Source: Azadirachta indica
Taxonomy: Eukaryota > Streptophyta > Magnoliopsida > Sapindales > Meliaceae
Reading direction: 5' to 3'
DNA length: 64,000 nucleotides
Assembly (NCBI GenBank): GCA_022749755.1
Contig: CM040448.1
Location: 12,026,481-12,090,480, forward strand
Shown in pieces: positions 24,201-36,700 of this stretch (position 1 is its first letter; every line of letters begins with the position of its first letter). The notes beneath the pieces are model-generated. The model was not told where the DNA came from. It did not search any database and saw only the letters and a program-made list of their open reading frames with translations. The translations under genes were made by a program, and so were the position numbers.

Positions 24201-24617
24201 GCAAACAAAATCAGTAAACAATTCATTCTGGTCACTTTTACAAATAAATATTCACTTTGAACTTATAAACACAAAAAAGTGAAGGAAACATCATGATACA
24301 ATACATCTCTGATTATTCTAGAAAGAAGTTAAAAACATTCTTCCTGTTATATTCAAGGGCCCTCTAATGTTTCTGCTATAAGCAAATAAGGGTCTCTTCT
24401 CTATGAACCATGCTGCAGGAGATCAATTAATTTGAATCATGCAGTTCTTCGATTCTAGTAACAGAATGGCTGGATTCCTTCCCTAGATATATATATCTGT
24501 CCCAGCATGCCTTTCTAAATCTTGGACTATGCAAAGATGGACAAAGAGAAAAGAATAGTGGAGAAAAGAATTCAATAAATCAGTTTCAGAAGTTTATAGG
24601 AGTTAAAAAGAAAAACA
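18296..24617. other. 6.3 kb region without a recognised gene
   Basis: The first few hundred bases hold the HIR 3' UTR and the last few hundred the 3' UTR of the BED gene on the opposite strand. Between them I see no protein family, element ends or RNA gene. A long A run lies at 20198-20222. From about 20400 to 24300 the sequence is less AT-rich than typical spacer here and resembles intron or UTR sequence. Short frames (for example the minus-strand frame at 20769-21023) have no recognisable domain. An unannotated non-coding transcript or long spliced 3' UTR is possible but not shown. Confidence 0.5.
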
Positions 24618-26951
24618 TTACATTGATGATGCATCAGCAAAGACTTCATTGAGCATGTCATCCTCGCAGCCTGACGTAGCAAAAAGCTCGGCATCCTTTT
24701 CTTCCTCATTAGAGAAATCCCGTTTTTCAAGCTTGGCATGAGCTGCAACAAATATCATCTTCTGCGCCCTTTCAAGGCCCGCCCGTGATTGTCTATGCAC
24801 ACAAAACCATTTCATTAAGGACCAATTAAACTTAAACCCACATGATGTTGCATGAAGGAAGATTAACCTCACTGCAACTTTCCCTAATGACTTGTATTCA
24901 CTAAGACAAGTTTCCCAGACAAGCCTACTACTCTGGGGATTTGCAATTCTCATCTTTCCAGTTATAGGATCTCTCTGTTTCACCTGAACAGCCTGAGCAT
25001 AAAGTGGATCAAGCCCTTCTGATCTCCATTTCATGAGCTCCATCAGTGCAAAATGAGCTTCTTCCCTGGAAACAAGTCGGGTTATGAGCTTATCCACGTC
25101 CTTTTCCTGCTCTTCTGTCAAACATTTGAACGGGGGAAGGTATTTTCCACTGTTGTCCCTAATCAAGTAAAGAGGATCGAGAATAAAAGCAGCTGCCCAT
25201 GCCGGATGATAGTTTTTTCTGAATCTCTTTTCAACTATTTTCTCAACAGTTCCTTCAGGAATACTGAATTTGGCGCACCAATTCTTCACTTTTGATCTCA
25301 ACTCCTCCCAAAGTGGGAGGCATTGTCCAATTAGTGGTCTCTCGGCTTCAATCTCTTGAGTCATCCCTTTGATGAGCTTCGCAAGGGAATAAACTGCTTC
25401 CAATTCATTCCAAAACACCTCACTTTGAATCATCCCAACAACTTCCCTAGCAATTGGATCTTCCACGCAACTTACCTTACATGAATCATCCAACACAACC
25501 ATTTGAAGAACACGGGCAGAACTCCATATATCCTCCAACATTGCAAAAAGAGGCACAAAGTTATTTTTGCAGTCACATTTGTTTGAAGGAACTCGAATCA
25601 ACCCAACGTACTCGAGGTCCAGCATCTTGTGCTTTCTTAAACTATTCCTAATCTGAGGTTTATTATTTACAAAATTTGCAATCTTCAAGCAATTCTCAGT
25701 AATGGTTCGAAACACAGGAAGCTCTGCGCTAAAATCCTTAAGCAAACTAAAGAACCCTTGAAGCTGACAAGAGAGATTAACCATCCACTGGTTCTGAATC
25801 TCTAAATTCCTCAAGGCCTTAGCTTTATACTTATCAGCAACTATCCCAACACATCTTTGAACGCCAGTACCACAGATTCCCATCACAGTCTCCCACAAAA
25901 TATCCTCTGCCAGCTTAGAGGAAACTGAACCTCCAGTAATGACTGCCTTTTGGTACACACTCGTTCCATTAGGCAAATTAACCGTAAACTTAACTAAATT
26001 ATCTTCAGCACAACAAGTTCTAATCTTCCACCCATCAGAAGCAACTTGAAAAAACATTGCTTCTCTAATTCTCGCTTCTGACTCAGTTTTAGCCTCAAGA
26101 AACTTGTTATCGAGCCTAGCATCTAAAACTTCCCTACGCGACAGAACCGGCAACCCAACTTGGTTAAGAAAGGCTCGGAACTTAGGATGGTCGAGACTTG
26201 AAAACGAGACCGACCCACATGCGTCATAGAACCAATCAGCCAATAATTCAACGGCTGAATCAACCTGGTCCTTGCTTAACACTGGACCAGGCCTAGTTTT
26301 AGGACTCTTAAGCTTCTTAACACTATTTTCTAACATTGCTAACGCCCCCAAATCTTCTTTTCCACCGGACAAAACCAAATGTGGCTGAGTCTGCTCGTAA
26401 CAAACACGAGCTGACTCGACTATGGCTAGTGAGTTACTGTTGTCAACATGATGATGATGGGGATGATGATGAGAAGAGTTACCTGTATGGTTCTTACTCC
26501 GCTTTCTGTTACTGTTACTGTTATTATTATCAATCATACAATTGTTATTAACATGAACAGAAGGCGAAGGCAAGGAAGACAAGGGTAACGGAGAGAGTGA
26601 ATGGTTGGATGATCTCAAAACGGCGGTGAAATTGGGACAAGTGCCGCGTTTGAGATGCTCAGAGGCAGTTCTTGAAGGATTAGAAGCTGAGAAAACGGCG
26701 TCGCACAAGCAACACCTGAGTTTGACCGCTTTAGAGAGGTTGGTGTCTGGGTTTTTAACGAGGATTGGCTCCAAATGCGCCCAGTACCAGGCTCCTTTCC
26801 CTTTAATGGCCTTGTTTCTGACCATCATCAGACCTTCGTATCTCTTGTTCACCGCCTTGGCTGCGACGTCGTCTGTCGTCGTAGCTGCCGCCGAAGATGA
26901 CAGGTCAGTTGGTGGCAATATCGGTGACGGTGTTGTATTTGCCGAAGCCAT
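24618..26951 (-). CDS. BED-type zinc finger protein derived from a hAT transposase
   Basis: A single 777-codon coding exon, similar in length and sequence to the Arabidopsis AT1G12380/AT1G62870 type. A BED zinc finger occupies about residues 50-110 with C80-x2-C83 and H99-x5-C105. A low-complexity segment holds a basic RKRSK stretch (149-153, possible nuclear signal) and a His run (161-168). A DUF659/hAT core follows, with ASDGWK, where transposases have their first catalytic Asp, and later a VADKYKAKAL segment. The C-terminus is hAT dimerisation-like (SLGKVAVRLIFLHATSCGF). The block that in active hAT proteins reads roughly C-x2-H is NLSCQLQGFF here, so the His is replaced by Gln. No terminal repeats surround it. 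It looks like a host gene, presumably a nuclear DNA-binding protein; its function is unknown to me. Confidence 0.88.
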   Translation of the reverse strand: MASANTTPSPILPPTDLSSSAAATTTDDVAAKAVNKRYEGLMMVRNKAIKGKGAWYWAHLEPILVKNPDTNLSKAVKLRCCLCDAVFSASNPSRTASEHLKRGTCPNFTAVLRSSNHSLSPLPLSSLPSPSVHVNNNCMIDNNNSNSNRKRSKNHTGNSSHHHPHHHHVDNSNSLAIVESARVCYEQTQPHLVLSGGKEDLGALAMLENSVKKLKSPKTRPGPVLSKDQVDSAVELLADWFYDACGSVSFSSLDHPKFRAFLNQVGLPVLSRREVLDARLDNKFLEAKTESEARIREAMFFQVASDGWKIRTCCAEDNLVKFTVNLPNGTSVYQKAVITGGSVSSKLAEDILWETVMGICGTGVQRCVGIVADKYKAKALRNLEIQNQWMVNLSCQLQGFFSLLKDFSAELPVFRTITENCLKIANFVNNKPQIRNSLRKHKMLDLEYVGLIRVPSNKCDCKNNFVPLFAMLEDIWSSARVLQMVVLDDSCKVSCVEDPIAREVVGMIQSEVFWNELEAVYSLAKLIKGMTQEIEAERPLIGQCLPLWEELRSKVKNWCAKFSIPEGTVEKIVEKRFRKNYHPAWAAAFILDPLYLIRDNSGKYLPPFKCLTEEQEKDVDKLITRLVSREEAHFALMELMKWRSEGLDPLYAQAVQVKQRDPITGKMRIANPQSSRLVWETCLSEYKSLGKVAVRLIFLHATSCGFKFNWSLMKWFCVHRQSRAGLERAQKMIFVAAHAKLEKRDFSNEEEKDAELFATSGCEDDMLNEVFADASSM

Positions 26952-27300
26952 ACTTCACTGAAATAAAAAAAGAAAAAAAAAAAGCAAATAAATAAGAAAA
27001 GGTGGGCTGCGTTTGGATGTGAGAGGATCAGTTTCAACCGGTGCTTAAGTGACTCATCTTCTCCATGAGATGAACCAAACACAACACGAAGAACCGAAGC
27101 GAGAAGGTTTTGAAGCAAGAAGAGTGAGTGAGAGCGTGTACGAACTACTTGTGGAATTGTTTAGCTTAGCATAGCTTAGCTTAGCTTAGCTTAAGTTGAC
27201 GTTGAAGAAGACGCAAAAGAAGAAGGAAGAGACAAAGAGAGGCATAAATGAAGCTGAAGCGCTGTGTGTATGTGTGTGTGTTTGATTGATTGTTATTGTT
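26952..27300 (-). promoter_or_regulatory. Leader of the BED gene with probable 5' UTR intron
   Basis: Nine bases upstream of the ATG, on the minus strand, a long pyrimidine tract ends in TTTCAG (acceptor, exon resuming at about 26960). This indicates an intron in the 5' UTR, with the first exon somewhere in 27030-27260. A short AGCTT-type tandem repeat lies at about 27163-27192, and GT repeats near 27265-27282. Confidence 0.5.
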
Positions 27301-28171
27301 TGAACCTCGTGACTAATTATTATATAATAAGAAAGTAAAAACTATTTTTCACTGTTCCCCATCATATGTTATACTTCTTCTAATATTAAATGTGTAATTA
27401 CCAAATTATTCATAAATATATTTATTTTTTTTTTCAATGATTTTTTTTTTTTTTTTATGGTAAATTTCCCATGTTAAAACCGTGGTATAAGACAAGATTT
27501 TGTGTCGATGATAACTAAAGATGCTTGCTTAAACTGCCAGTAAACTCCTCAAAGTCAATATTTTGAGGTCTTTGCCCGTGATTATTGCGCTTATAATATT
27601 GAAAATGCTAGGTTAACCCATAACCCCTTCTCCTTTTCTTTTGATGAATTAAATTAAACTTAAAAAAACATATATTATATGAATTAAAATATAAATCATG
27701 TCTCGTGCTAAATGATAATAAGTAATAAATGAATGTTTTTTAAAAAAAAAAAAAAATAGAAGAATTTGCTAACTGTTCGCTCAAAAAGGAATGTGGGTTG
27801 GATTCTGGCAAATTCCAACGAAGGAGGACAAAGATTGGGTACTATAATATTATATTAAAAATATATTTTGAAAATTTGATTTGTTTTTTTACTTAAAGTG
27901 CATAAAATTTTCATTGGATATCGAAAGCCATTTAGGTGGATTGTCACTAGCTACATGATATAATTTAATTTTATAATGATTAGGGCTATAGTATTGGGGG
28001 ATATGATGAGCACAAATGTGAATTATTATGTGTAACTATAAGCAATTTTTTAAAAACACAACAAGTGCTTAACTATTCGATTTGTGATTGTGATAGGCTA
28101 AATCATGCTAAAACGTTTGGTGAAAGTGGTTACAACATAATATTATTATTATTATTATAACTTCAATTTTT

Positions 28172-28195
28172 TATATATATATATATATATATATT
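28172..28195. repeat. (TA)n microsatellite
   Basis: Perfect TA run of about 12 units, preceded at 28139-28159 by a TAT trinucleotide run. Confidence 0.9.
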
Positions 28196-31100
28196 GGTGT
28201 GGACATTGTTTCCCAAATTACAAAAACTCAAATCCATCTTGAGATTCACATTATTTATTTTTTTCAAATTCCATCATTTAATCTTTAAAAAATTTTCTCA
28301 GTTTTTAAAATATCTCATTGTACTTTTCATTAATATGTGTTTTTATTTACTCATCATATGTCTTTTTCAACACTCTTTCTTTATGCATACACAAATATTT
28401 AACCCCGTTTTGTTTCTAGATTAACATGAAAAGGATTTAGGGAAATTTCAATACAAGAGATCCGACAAATCATTATCTTTCTTGAATATCTTTGTTAATT
28501 CATCTTATTTCAAAGATTTAAGTCAATATTTAACTTAAATATTCTCTTTTCATTCCTTTCATGTTATTCATCTTTTGAGGCTTCCATAAGAAATACAAAA
28601 TTTAATTCTTTAAATTATTAAACATATTAAATGAAACTCTCAATTCCCATGACATAACCATTTCTCTTGTTTATTATTTTGGGATATTTTTTAATTTAAA
28701 ATAATTTGAAATATAAATATATTTAAATGTATAAAAATAAATGATTATGAATAATATTTTTATTCCCGTATGAATATAAATATTTAAAAAAATTAATAAT
28801 TTTACTTATATCCTTATAAATAATTAAGATAAACTATAAAAAATATATAAAATATATAATTAATAATAATTTAATTCATTATAATTAAATAATTTATTCA
28901 CAGTTCATACTTTAATAGTAAATTAATTTTTTTAACTTAGTTTATTAATATATAATTATCAATTTTTTAGTATTAAATTAAAAATAAATGCTTTCAAAAT
29001 ATCCAAATGATTGAAATTAAACTATACATGAATTAAAAACTGAGAAATAAATAATTTAATCATCCTCTAGTTAAAATTGTTAGTATTCTTTTCGAAGATA
29101 TGAGTTCAACTTCTTTAAAATATAAAATATAAATCACTTTCTTTTAAAAAAAAATAGTGAAAACAAGTTTCATTCAAATTAAATATAAAATTTTTGACGA
29201 TATTAAACTAAATTGGATATTGAATAAAAATTTTTTGATGATACTAAATTAGATATAATAAAAACTCTTTATTCCAAGTACATTCGGTAAGAAAACAAAC
29301 AATTGCTACAATGGCCATGTTTAATTGAAAAAATATCAGATATTAAAATATTACAATGATGATTTACCAAAATGATGAAAACAAGCATCCATGAATAACT
29401 TTTCATTAGACATGAAAAAAATAATAATACAAAAATACAAATAAAAGGCAGCAGCAGGTATGTGGGTGGGAAAAAGTCAAAAAAGTATATGTTGTGAGGA
29501 TGAGAATTGAGGTGATTGGCATTTTCACCTAATTTAACTTTTATAAAATTAATTTAATTTAAAATTTTTAATTATATTGTTTTTGTGTAATGTCATTGGG
29601 AGTGAGAATTTCAGTAATGATTTTCAAGTTTGAAAAGTGATAGGAGTTGGACCCATTGAGCTTTATGTTTTCATTATAGTGACAGAGATTCCCCAACATA
29701 ATATAATTTTCCCGGAAAATTTTATTATTCATTCTTATCTTTATCTAGTCATTTCTATTTACCCTTTCACATTTGTCAAATACTTTGTATGTGGTGAAAA
29801 TTGTATCAAATCCATCATTTGAAAGTTGATCTTTTGATCCCACCATCAATTTACCTAATCACCTTATGAAATTGATAGAATACAAAATAATTTTATATTT
29901 AAAAAAAGTCATCTTGATTTATTAAAAAATTATTTGTGTTTTTGAAGTTTTGACTCTCCAATAAAAGATTTTGAAAACATGGTCTATTATATTATATGCT
30001 TGGTAATTGATTGATTCTATCAATAATTTAGTCCACGGTCTTATTTCTTTAATAAAATGAATCATTCAATTTAAAGTAACAAAATTTAAATTCATTAATA
30101 TTAAAGGTCTATTTATTTTTTGTAAATTAAATATTTTATATTTTAATAATATGTTGATTTATTACTTAATATGTTAGTTTATAATGTTTTAAAAAATATA
30201 TCAACATATGAATTTCATATTTTTTATTATTAAAAAAAAAAATAATTTAATATTTAAGATAAAAAAATATCAATCAAATTTAGATTTTATATAGAAAAAA
30301 TAAATGCTACATAAAAATATGTATAAAATAAATATATTATAATTTTTAATCTAAATATGTTAACATATGAAATCACTTATTAGTGTTACCACTGAAATAT
30401 TAGATTTGCAAAATAATTATATACTAAAATATACTTTTAAAAAATTAATTCTCATTTCTCATAGTTACTCAGGTAGAAAATTTTTTGTAAAAAAAAAAAA
30501 AGAAATAGGAAAACAAAATAATGCGATTTCCAATTGATACAAAAAGTATTAATCAATTTACTAAGTAAGAAATTTTAAGTAGATAACTCCAAGAATTCAA
30601 TAAAAAAGAAAAAATTGAACCGTTCATATTAACATTTTTAAAAATTATAATCTATGTTTATATTATAAAAAAATAGAAGGGAGTTGAATAGGTAGTTGCA
30701 TGAGTATCACTACTTCTGAATTATAAAGGAAAATAACGACTACAAGTCGGCAGCAGTAGAAATAACAGTCTTTTTCTTTCTTTTCTTTTTTTTTTTTTTT
30801 TTAATCTTCAATAGTATTACAATTAATGTGCATTTCATTACCTGCTTTTTTACAAAAACTCAACAATTTCGGCGGCTGGTAGATTATAAGATTATTTGTT
30901 TTTTTCTATTGGATTCGATTAGGCTGTAATTAGTAGATGGTGGGTCGTCTCGTTGCCACTAATTCTAACATTATCAATCATAATTGTATTGAATTAAGTG
31001 TCAATTTCTATTAATGGCCTAATATTATATTATATTATATTAATATTGATTTGACTATTTCATTAATTTTAATTAATATGATTAATAATTAAAAATGTTT

Positions 31101-32277
31101 TAATATGAGATGGGATATAAATTTTGTATTTTTAATTTTATAAATATATGTATATTAAAAAAAAAAAAAAAAAGAAAAAAAGAAAAAAAGAAAAAAGAAG
31201 GTACTGAAAGTAGAAGGTGTGGGGGCAAAAGTATAATTATGAATCATCATAAGCCGCGACAGGAAAAATCAATGTAATATATACGTATAATTATGCACGT
31301 GTTTGAAATGAGAGGTGTACATTATTTTTGTTTTTGCGGGGCAGGTGCAGCCAGTAGCAGCTATGGTGGAATCCAATATGACAGCCTTCTTGGATTCAAT
31401 TTTTGTTTTTTAATTTAAAAAATAATAATTAAATGCTTTGATTATGTTTTACTCCAACTGATTCCTTCATTGTATAATTAGCAAGTCTTTAGATTATTAT
31501 GAAAATCAAATCCCAGCTTCATATACTTTCAAATATTCAAAGAGGGAGTAGAGAGCAAGTTTGGGAATTAGGATTGCAAGCAATTAATAATTAAAATTAA
31601 CTTATAATTTTCATTGACATTTTCATATATAAATTAATTTCATTAATCTTAATTTTGAGATGAAATAATATTAAATATAATTGTGTCCTTTTCTTAACAA
31701 AAAAAAATCTTAATTTTATTATTGTCAGATATTTCAAATAAGACAAAATAAATTTGTATAATATATCATTATCAACATCATTTTAAATTTGTAATTATAT
31801 TAATATTTAAATTTCGTCGTAATGAACTCTAATTAATAAGTTAGATATTTAAAAAAAAAATAAAAGTGTAAAAAATTCCTTTATTTTTTATTTTATAAAT
31901 AAAATCAAAAAAATATTAGCCGTACATGCATGTACTTTTTTTGTTTTTCATGAAATGAATATGAAAATAACCATTAGAAAACGGCAACGAGTGCCCCAGT
32001 ATTCCAAAGAACCAGCCTCTTGCCTGAATTCAAAATTTTTCCATTATTTTTTTAAATCAAAATTAAAAAAAAAAAAAAAAAAAAAGCTTATTTTTAAAGG
32101 TATCGGGAGCAAGAAAACTGAAAACCTTAAAATTCGGGTCTAGCCTTTGAATCATTTGATAGCAGACGCCAGACGTCTAGCCGTAAATGGGCCAGACCTA
32201 TCCAAACTTTTTTAACCTAAAAAGCCCAACAACCGAGCCCAACATGTTCCCGTGTTGTTACTTGCATTCAAAGATAC

Positions 32278-32281
<4 letters not shown>

Positions 32282-32314
<33 letters not shown>
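32282..32314. repeat. (AG)n microsatellite
   Basis: Perfect AG dinucleotide run of about 16 units. Confidence 0.9.
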
Positions 32315-32317
<3 letters not shown>

Positions 32318-33590
32318 AATATTGGTCTACATTCGAATCAATTGTTGCAGAATATGAATTATGGTAACAATCTCAAAATATAAACTCTTAACGCACACGT
32401 GATAAATCCACCCATACCCATATGGGCTAACAATTTTTATTCAAATCCTCTTAAAAGTTTTGTGGACAAAGAAAACAACATTATTGATAAATTATACCTC
32501 TTATCATTTTTTTTAATTTTTATGGTATGTAACTTAATATCATTTATCGTAATATCGAAAGATGCTTTTAGTCCACGTTACAAATGTCACTTTTTCTTAA
32601 CATGATATTTATCTTCATTAATCTAATGATGCATGCAGGTAACATATGCCACTTTTCCTTAACGTCTAAGGTTGGTTTCCTCCCAGATACAAATATATTG
32701 TAGAAATAAAAATTGTTTTAAATTGATTATAAAATTTTGGGTCTATCATAATAGAATTGATGTCTTAACTTTTGATAAATCTTTTAACCGTTAATTGATT
32801 GAACATGATTTTGTAATATTCAAAAAGATATAATTCTATAATACTATAAAATCTAACAAACTCAAATATTGTTCAATTTTTTGTAAGCATGCCAACAATA
32901 AAAGACTATTTCAAATATTACAAACTCAATATAATAATACAATAGAATATCATCGCTCAGTGATAGTCATTAGCTCATTAGCTTAATCTTGAATATAGTC
33001 AATAGCTCGAAAAAATAAAGTTCGCAATAAATGAACTCTATTTCAAATTGAAACAGTGCTATTAGAAAAATGTTTCTTTTCATAATATATTTTTTTTAGT
33101 TATTTCTTTACATAATATTAGGAATCATATTTTTATTATATAACCACCTTTAATAATATCTCTCCCAATTTAAGCAAGTGCCTTTCACATTTGTTTTAAA
33201 AAATATTCTAATAAATTTAGCATGTAAATTTTATAAGTTGTAGCATTAAAAAAAGAACTCACGATTTCTTAAGTTATTATCGAATGTATATTTTAATTTC
33301 AATAATTTTAAAATTATATATTTTTTATTTTTTTTAGAAATATATTAAAAAAATATCGTTATTAATAATATTATTAAATTTTAAATTTTTCATCGTAATG
33401 GTTTGGTTAATTTTTTTAATAAATAAAAAATATATTATAATTTATTTATTAAAAGTTATATGAATAATTTTTAATTATTAGATTAAAATATATATTAGAC
33501 TATATTTATGATGAATGATTTTAACTAAAATGATAAATCTGAGTTGAATTGTCCACAAACTTCAGGATACGATCAGCAACTGGAAAGTTC

Positions 33591-33730
33591 CACGTGGCAG
33601 TATCTTCAAAGTCATGACACGTGTCTTCAAATGACGACGGTAACATGCATTTTCCGTGATACGACAATCGAAGAAATAAAACCTACATTGCGTTAGGGTT
33701 TATCTGCCAAGGCGAAGTCGTCTAGGGTTT
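33591..33730 (+). promoter_or_regulatory. FKBP53 promoter: two G-boxes and two telo-box motifs
   Basis: CACGTG occurs at 33591-33596 and again at 33618-33623 within the palindrome GACACGTGTC. TTAGGGTTT (33693-33701) and TAGGGTTT (33723-33730) follow, just before the ATG at 33784. G-boxes bind bZIP and bHLH factors; telo-boxes are common upstream of ribosome-biogenesis and translation genes. Binding is inferred. Confidence 0.55.
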
Positions 33731-33783
33731 TAGAGAAGCTGTCAATTTCAAATAATTCCTGAACCAATTTTCACAGAGACAAA

Positions 33784-36700
33784 ATGGGTTTCTGGGGTCA
33801 GTTTTCTCTTTTATTCCCATGTAGTTGTTTAATCGTTATTCAACTTGCATTCTTTCATGCGGATAATTTCCTTGTTAAATGTGTTTGCTTGCCGAAAAAC
33901 CGCTAAAAAGAAAAGAAAATTCTGTTTTTCTCAGGCATTCTCAGCCGCCAACCAAAAATTTGTTTGGTTTGTGAGAATTCCTAAGAGAAAAACTGAAATT
34001 TCATATGGATATTTATGAACCCAAGTTAAACCTTTTTTTTTTTTCTTACCCCTTTTTATCCATGCAGAGTATTCAATTTCGATTTAGCCAAGAAATAAGT
34101 TAAATTTATTGTTGTCTTTATATCAGGAATCGAAGTGAAACCAGGGAAACCTCACCCATATCACTCTGATAATGTGCCAGGAAAGCTTCATGTAACCCAG
34201 GTATGGTTCCATTGTATCAAAATGTTGAAATTAAGCTGACACTGTATCTCTACGCTTGTGGTTGAATGTTGGTTTCTCGGATTTTTTTTTGTAAACATTT
34301 ATTTTGTCGTTGTATGGTAGTCCCCATAAGTTGGGGGAAATATATAGTAGTTTTTTATATTTGATATTTCAATGAGTTATAATAGCTCTCTTAGTTAATC
34401 TAAAAGGATGACAATACACTAGATGGATTTCAATGATATAGTGACTATCAGATCATTTCATGTATTCGATGAGTTTTCTGTTGTTTCTTTTTGGATTTAT
34501 GAAAATTAATGTAGTCTCTGTTCCTGTAAGTTTAGGGATTCATAACTCGTTTGTTCAGCACGATATTCTCAATGGCACGGAATATTATGCAATGCTATGC
34601 AATTGCTTTCTTTAGCTTATGGTGTTCTCATTCGGAATGAAAGTTAGGATGTATGGATTTATAAGACATTTATTTTGGTTTGTTGCTTAATTTTGAATGT
34701 TTTATTTTGATTGTTCTTTATTAACAATGTTTAAAGTTAATCAAGAAATGTGATTAAGAAATGACAATATAGCTCTCTTACGCTCCCTCTCTTCACTGTC
34801 TTTTTAAAATTAATTTCTGGCTTGATAACATACACATATGTAGCCAAATGAGCCTCATCATTTTGTGGCTTATGCTAAAGATTAAAATAGTTTTAGTGTT
34901 CTCTTTATTGACAGAGAAAACTTTAGACAAAGTTGAGGTGAGGCAAGCTTACAGTGTTATCTTTGAACCATATGTTTTGAGAGGTCTCCGAGTTTGATGA
35001 ATTGCTCAAATATTCAATTTGTTGTTGGTTTTAGATTCATTAGTTTTGGTGGTTGATGACTTTGGTGATATTTTGATGTTTAAGGGTTTATCGACTTCAT
35101 AAATTTTATTGAATGGTTTAGAATGTCCACATCTTTTTTTCTCGAATGATTAAAAGCTGCACTTTGATAACCTTACCTTGTTTTATGTTATTTGGTAATT
35201 CAGGCAACTTTAGGCCTGGGTTCATCAACAGATAGGAGCATACTACAGTGTTCTGTTGGAGATAAGAATTCAATTTTCTTATGTTCTTTATTACCAAATA
35301 AGACAGAGTCTTGCTCTCTGAATCTTGAATTTGATGAGAATGATTTGGTAGCCTTCTCAGTAATTGGTCCACGAAGCATCCATCTCTCTGGCTACTTTGT
35401 GGCTGATAGTGGGGATTATCTTCGAGACGAATATGATTCGTATCCTTTAAATCAATTCCCTTGGGTTAAATAATTTAAAAAATTAATGTACTTGTCAATT
35501 TTTAGTTTTTGTCAGAGGTTGCATTCAGATATGATTGAAGCCATTCTGTGGTTATCTTGTCTTTCCTTTACCGCAACATGAAGTGATTCTTATGAGGATA
35601 TTGCAGAGAATGAAACGGATGAATCCTCAGAGTTTGATACCGAGGATGAGTATGGGGATGACTTCATTGATGATGATGAAGAAGAAGATGAATTATTCCT
35701 ATCTTCAACTGTTCCAAATAGTGGAGGTAATTTTTCATTCTTTATTTATATTTTTACAAAATTCAACAAAGTAGAACAGCAAGATTATTTTTGTTGTTAT
35801 TAATGTGATCTACAAGCACTGAAATATAATCTAGTGAAGTTTCAAATAATACTAATATCCTAGGTGTGAAGTTTTTCATCTCGTTACAATTTGCTCCATG
35901 AGAAAAAATGAGAATGTCTTTTATTGGAGTAATGTAAATTCGCCGTGCAATGTATAATCCATTGTAGTTTCTTGTGTGCTTTCAGCTCTTAATTCTTCTG
36001 TTTAGCAGTATTTCTTATTGTGTTTGTTTAGTGTATTTGCATATGTATTCATGTTCTATGTTTCTTACAGGATTTTAATCAAGTTGTAGATTTTTCTTAT
36101 GTTTTGATTCATGATGACTCTTGACTCAACAGTTTACCTCTTGATACTTTTTTTTTTTTGGGTCTATATAGTTGTTATTGAGGAGATAGTGGATGAAGAT
36201 GAACCCACTGATGGAAACGGATCAAAACAACCAAAGAAAAAGGATAGGCCAAGTGACTCTGAGCGACATATTGTTGTCAAAAATGGTGCTAGTGTGCCAG
36301 TATTGGAAAGTGAAGATGAAGATGGCTTTCCTATATCTACCACACATCAAGGCAAAGAAACTTCTCAAGAGGTAGATGAAGAGAGAGATAAGAGAATAAG
36401 TGAAGACACTGAGAAGAAGAAAGCAAAAGACAGCAGTGACAATGATGCAAGCAAAAAAAGAAAAGTTAAGGGTAGTGACCAAGATGATCAACCGGAAAGG
36501 TGAGATAGTCCATTGTGTCAACCAGTGTTCTTTTTTTTCTTTTTCTGGGTGGAGGGGTTCATCTCCTATCCTAATATGGAGGATAGTCCTTCTCCTTAAC
36601 CTGCCTAGGTCAGGTCCAGCACTGGACCATGTTGTTTATACTTGTTTAATTCCCAGAAATCATTCAACCTTTCTATGTTTGTCAAGTTCTAAATAAGGAC

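Larger units (their letters stand above)
27301..33560. other. 6.2 kb AT-rich gene-free spacer
   Basis: No gene, RNA gene or convincing element recognised. It contains TAT and TA microsatellites at 28139-28195, a purine-rich A/AAAG run at 31158-31199, an A run at 32066-32085 and an (AG)n run at 32282-32314. Composition is very high in A+T throughout. Confidence 0.6.

Noticed and set aside
26605..26961. 118-codon plus-strand frame opposite the BED gene start
   Set aside because: Antisense shadow of the zinc finger exon.
31158..31199. A-rich run as a retrotransposon tail
   Set aside because: No element sequence with recognisable domain or target duplication adjoins it.
35535..35774. Met-rich 79-codon frame in the FKBP53 gene
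   Set aside because: Wrong frame of exon 4; the true frame encodes the acidic stretch after the acceptor at 35583.
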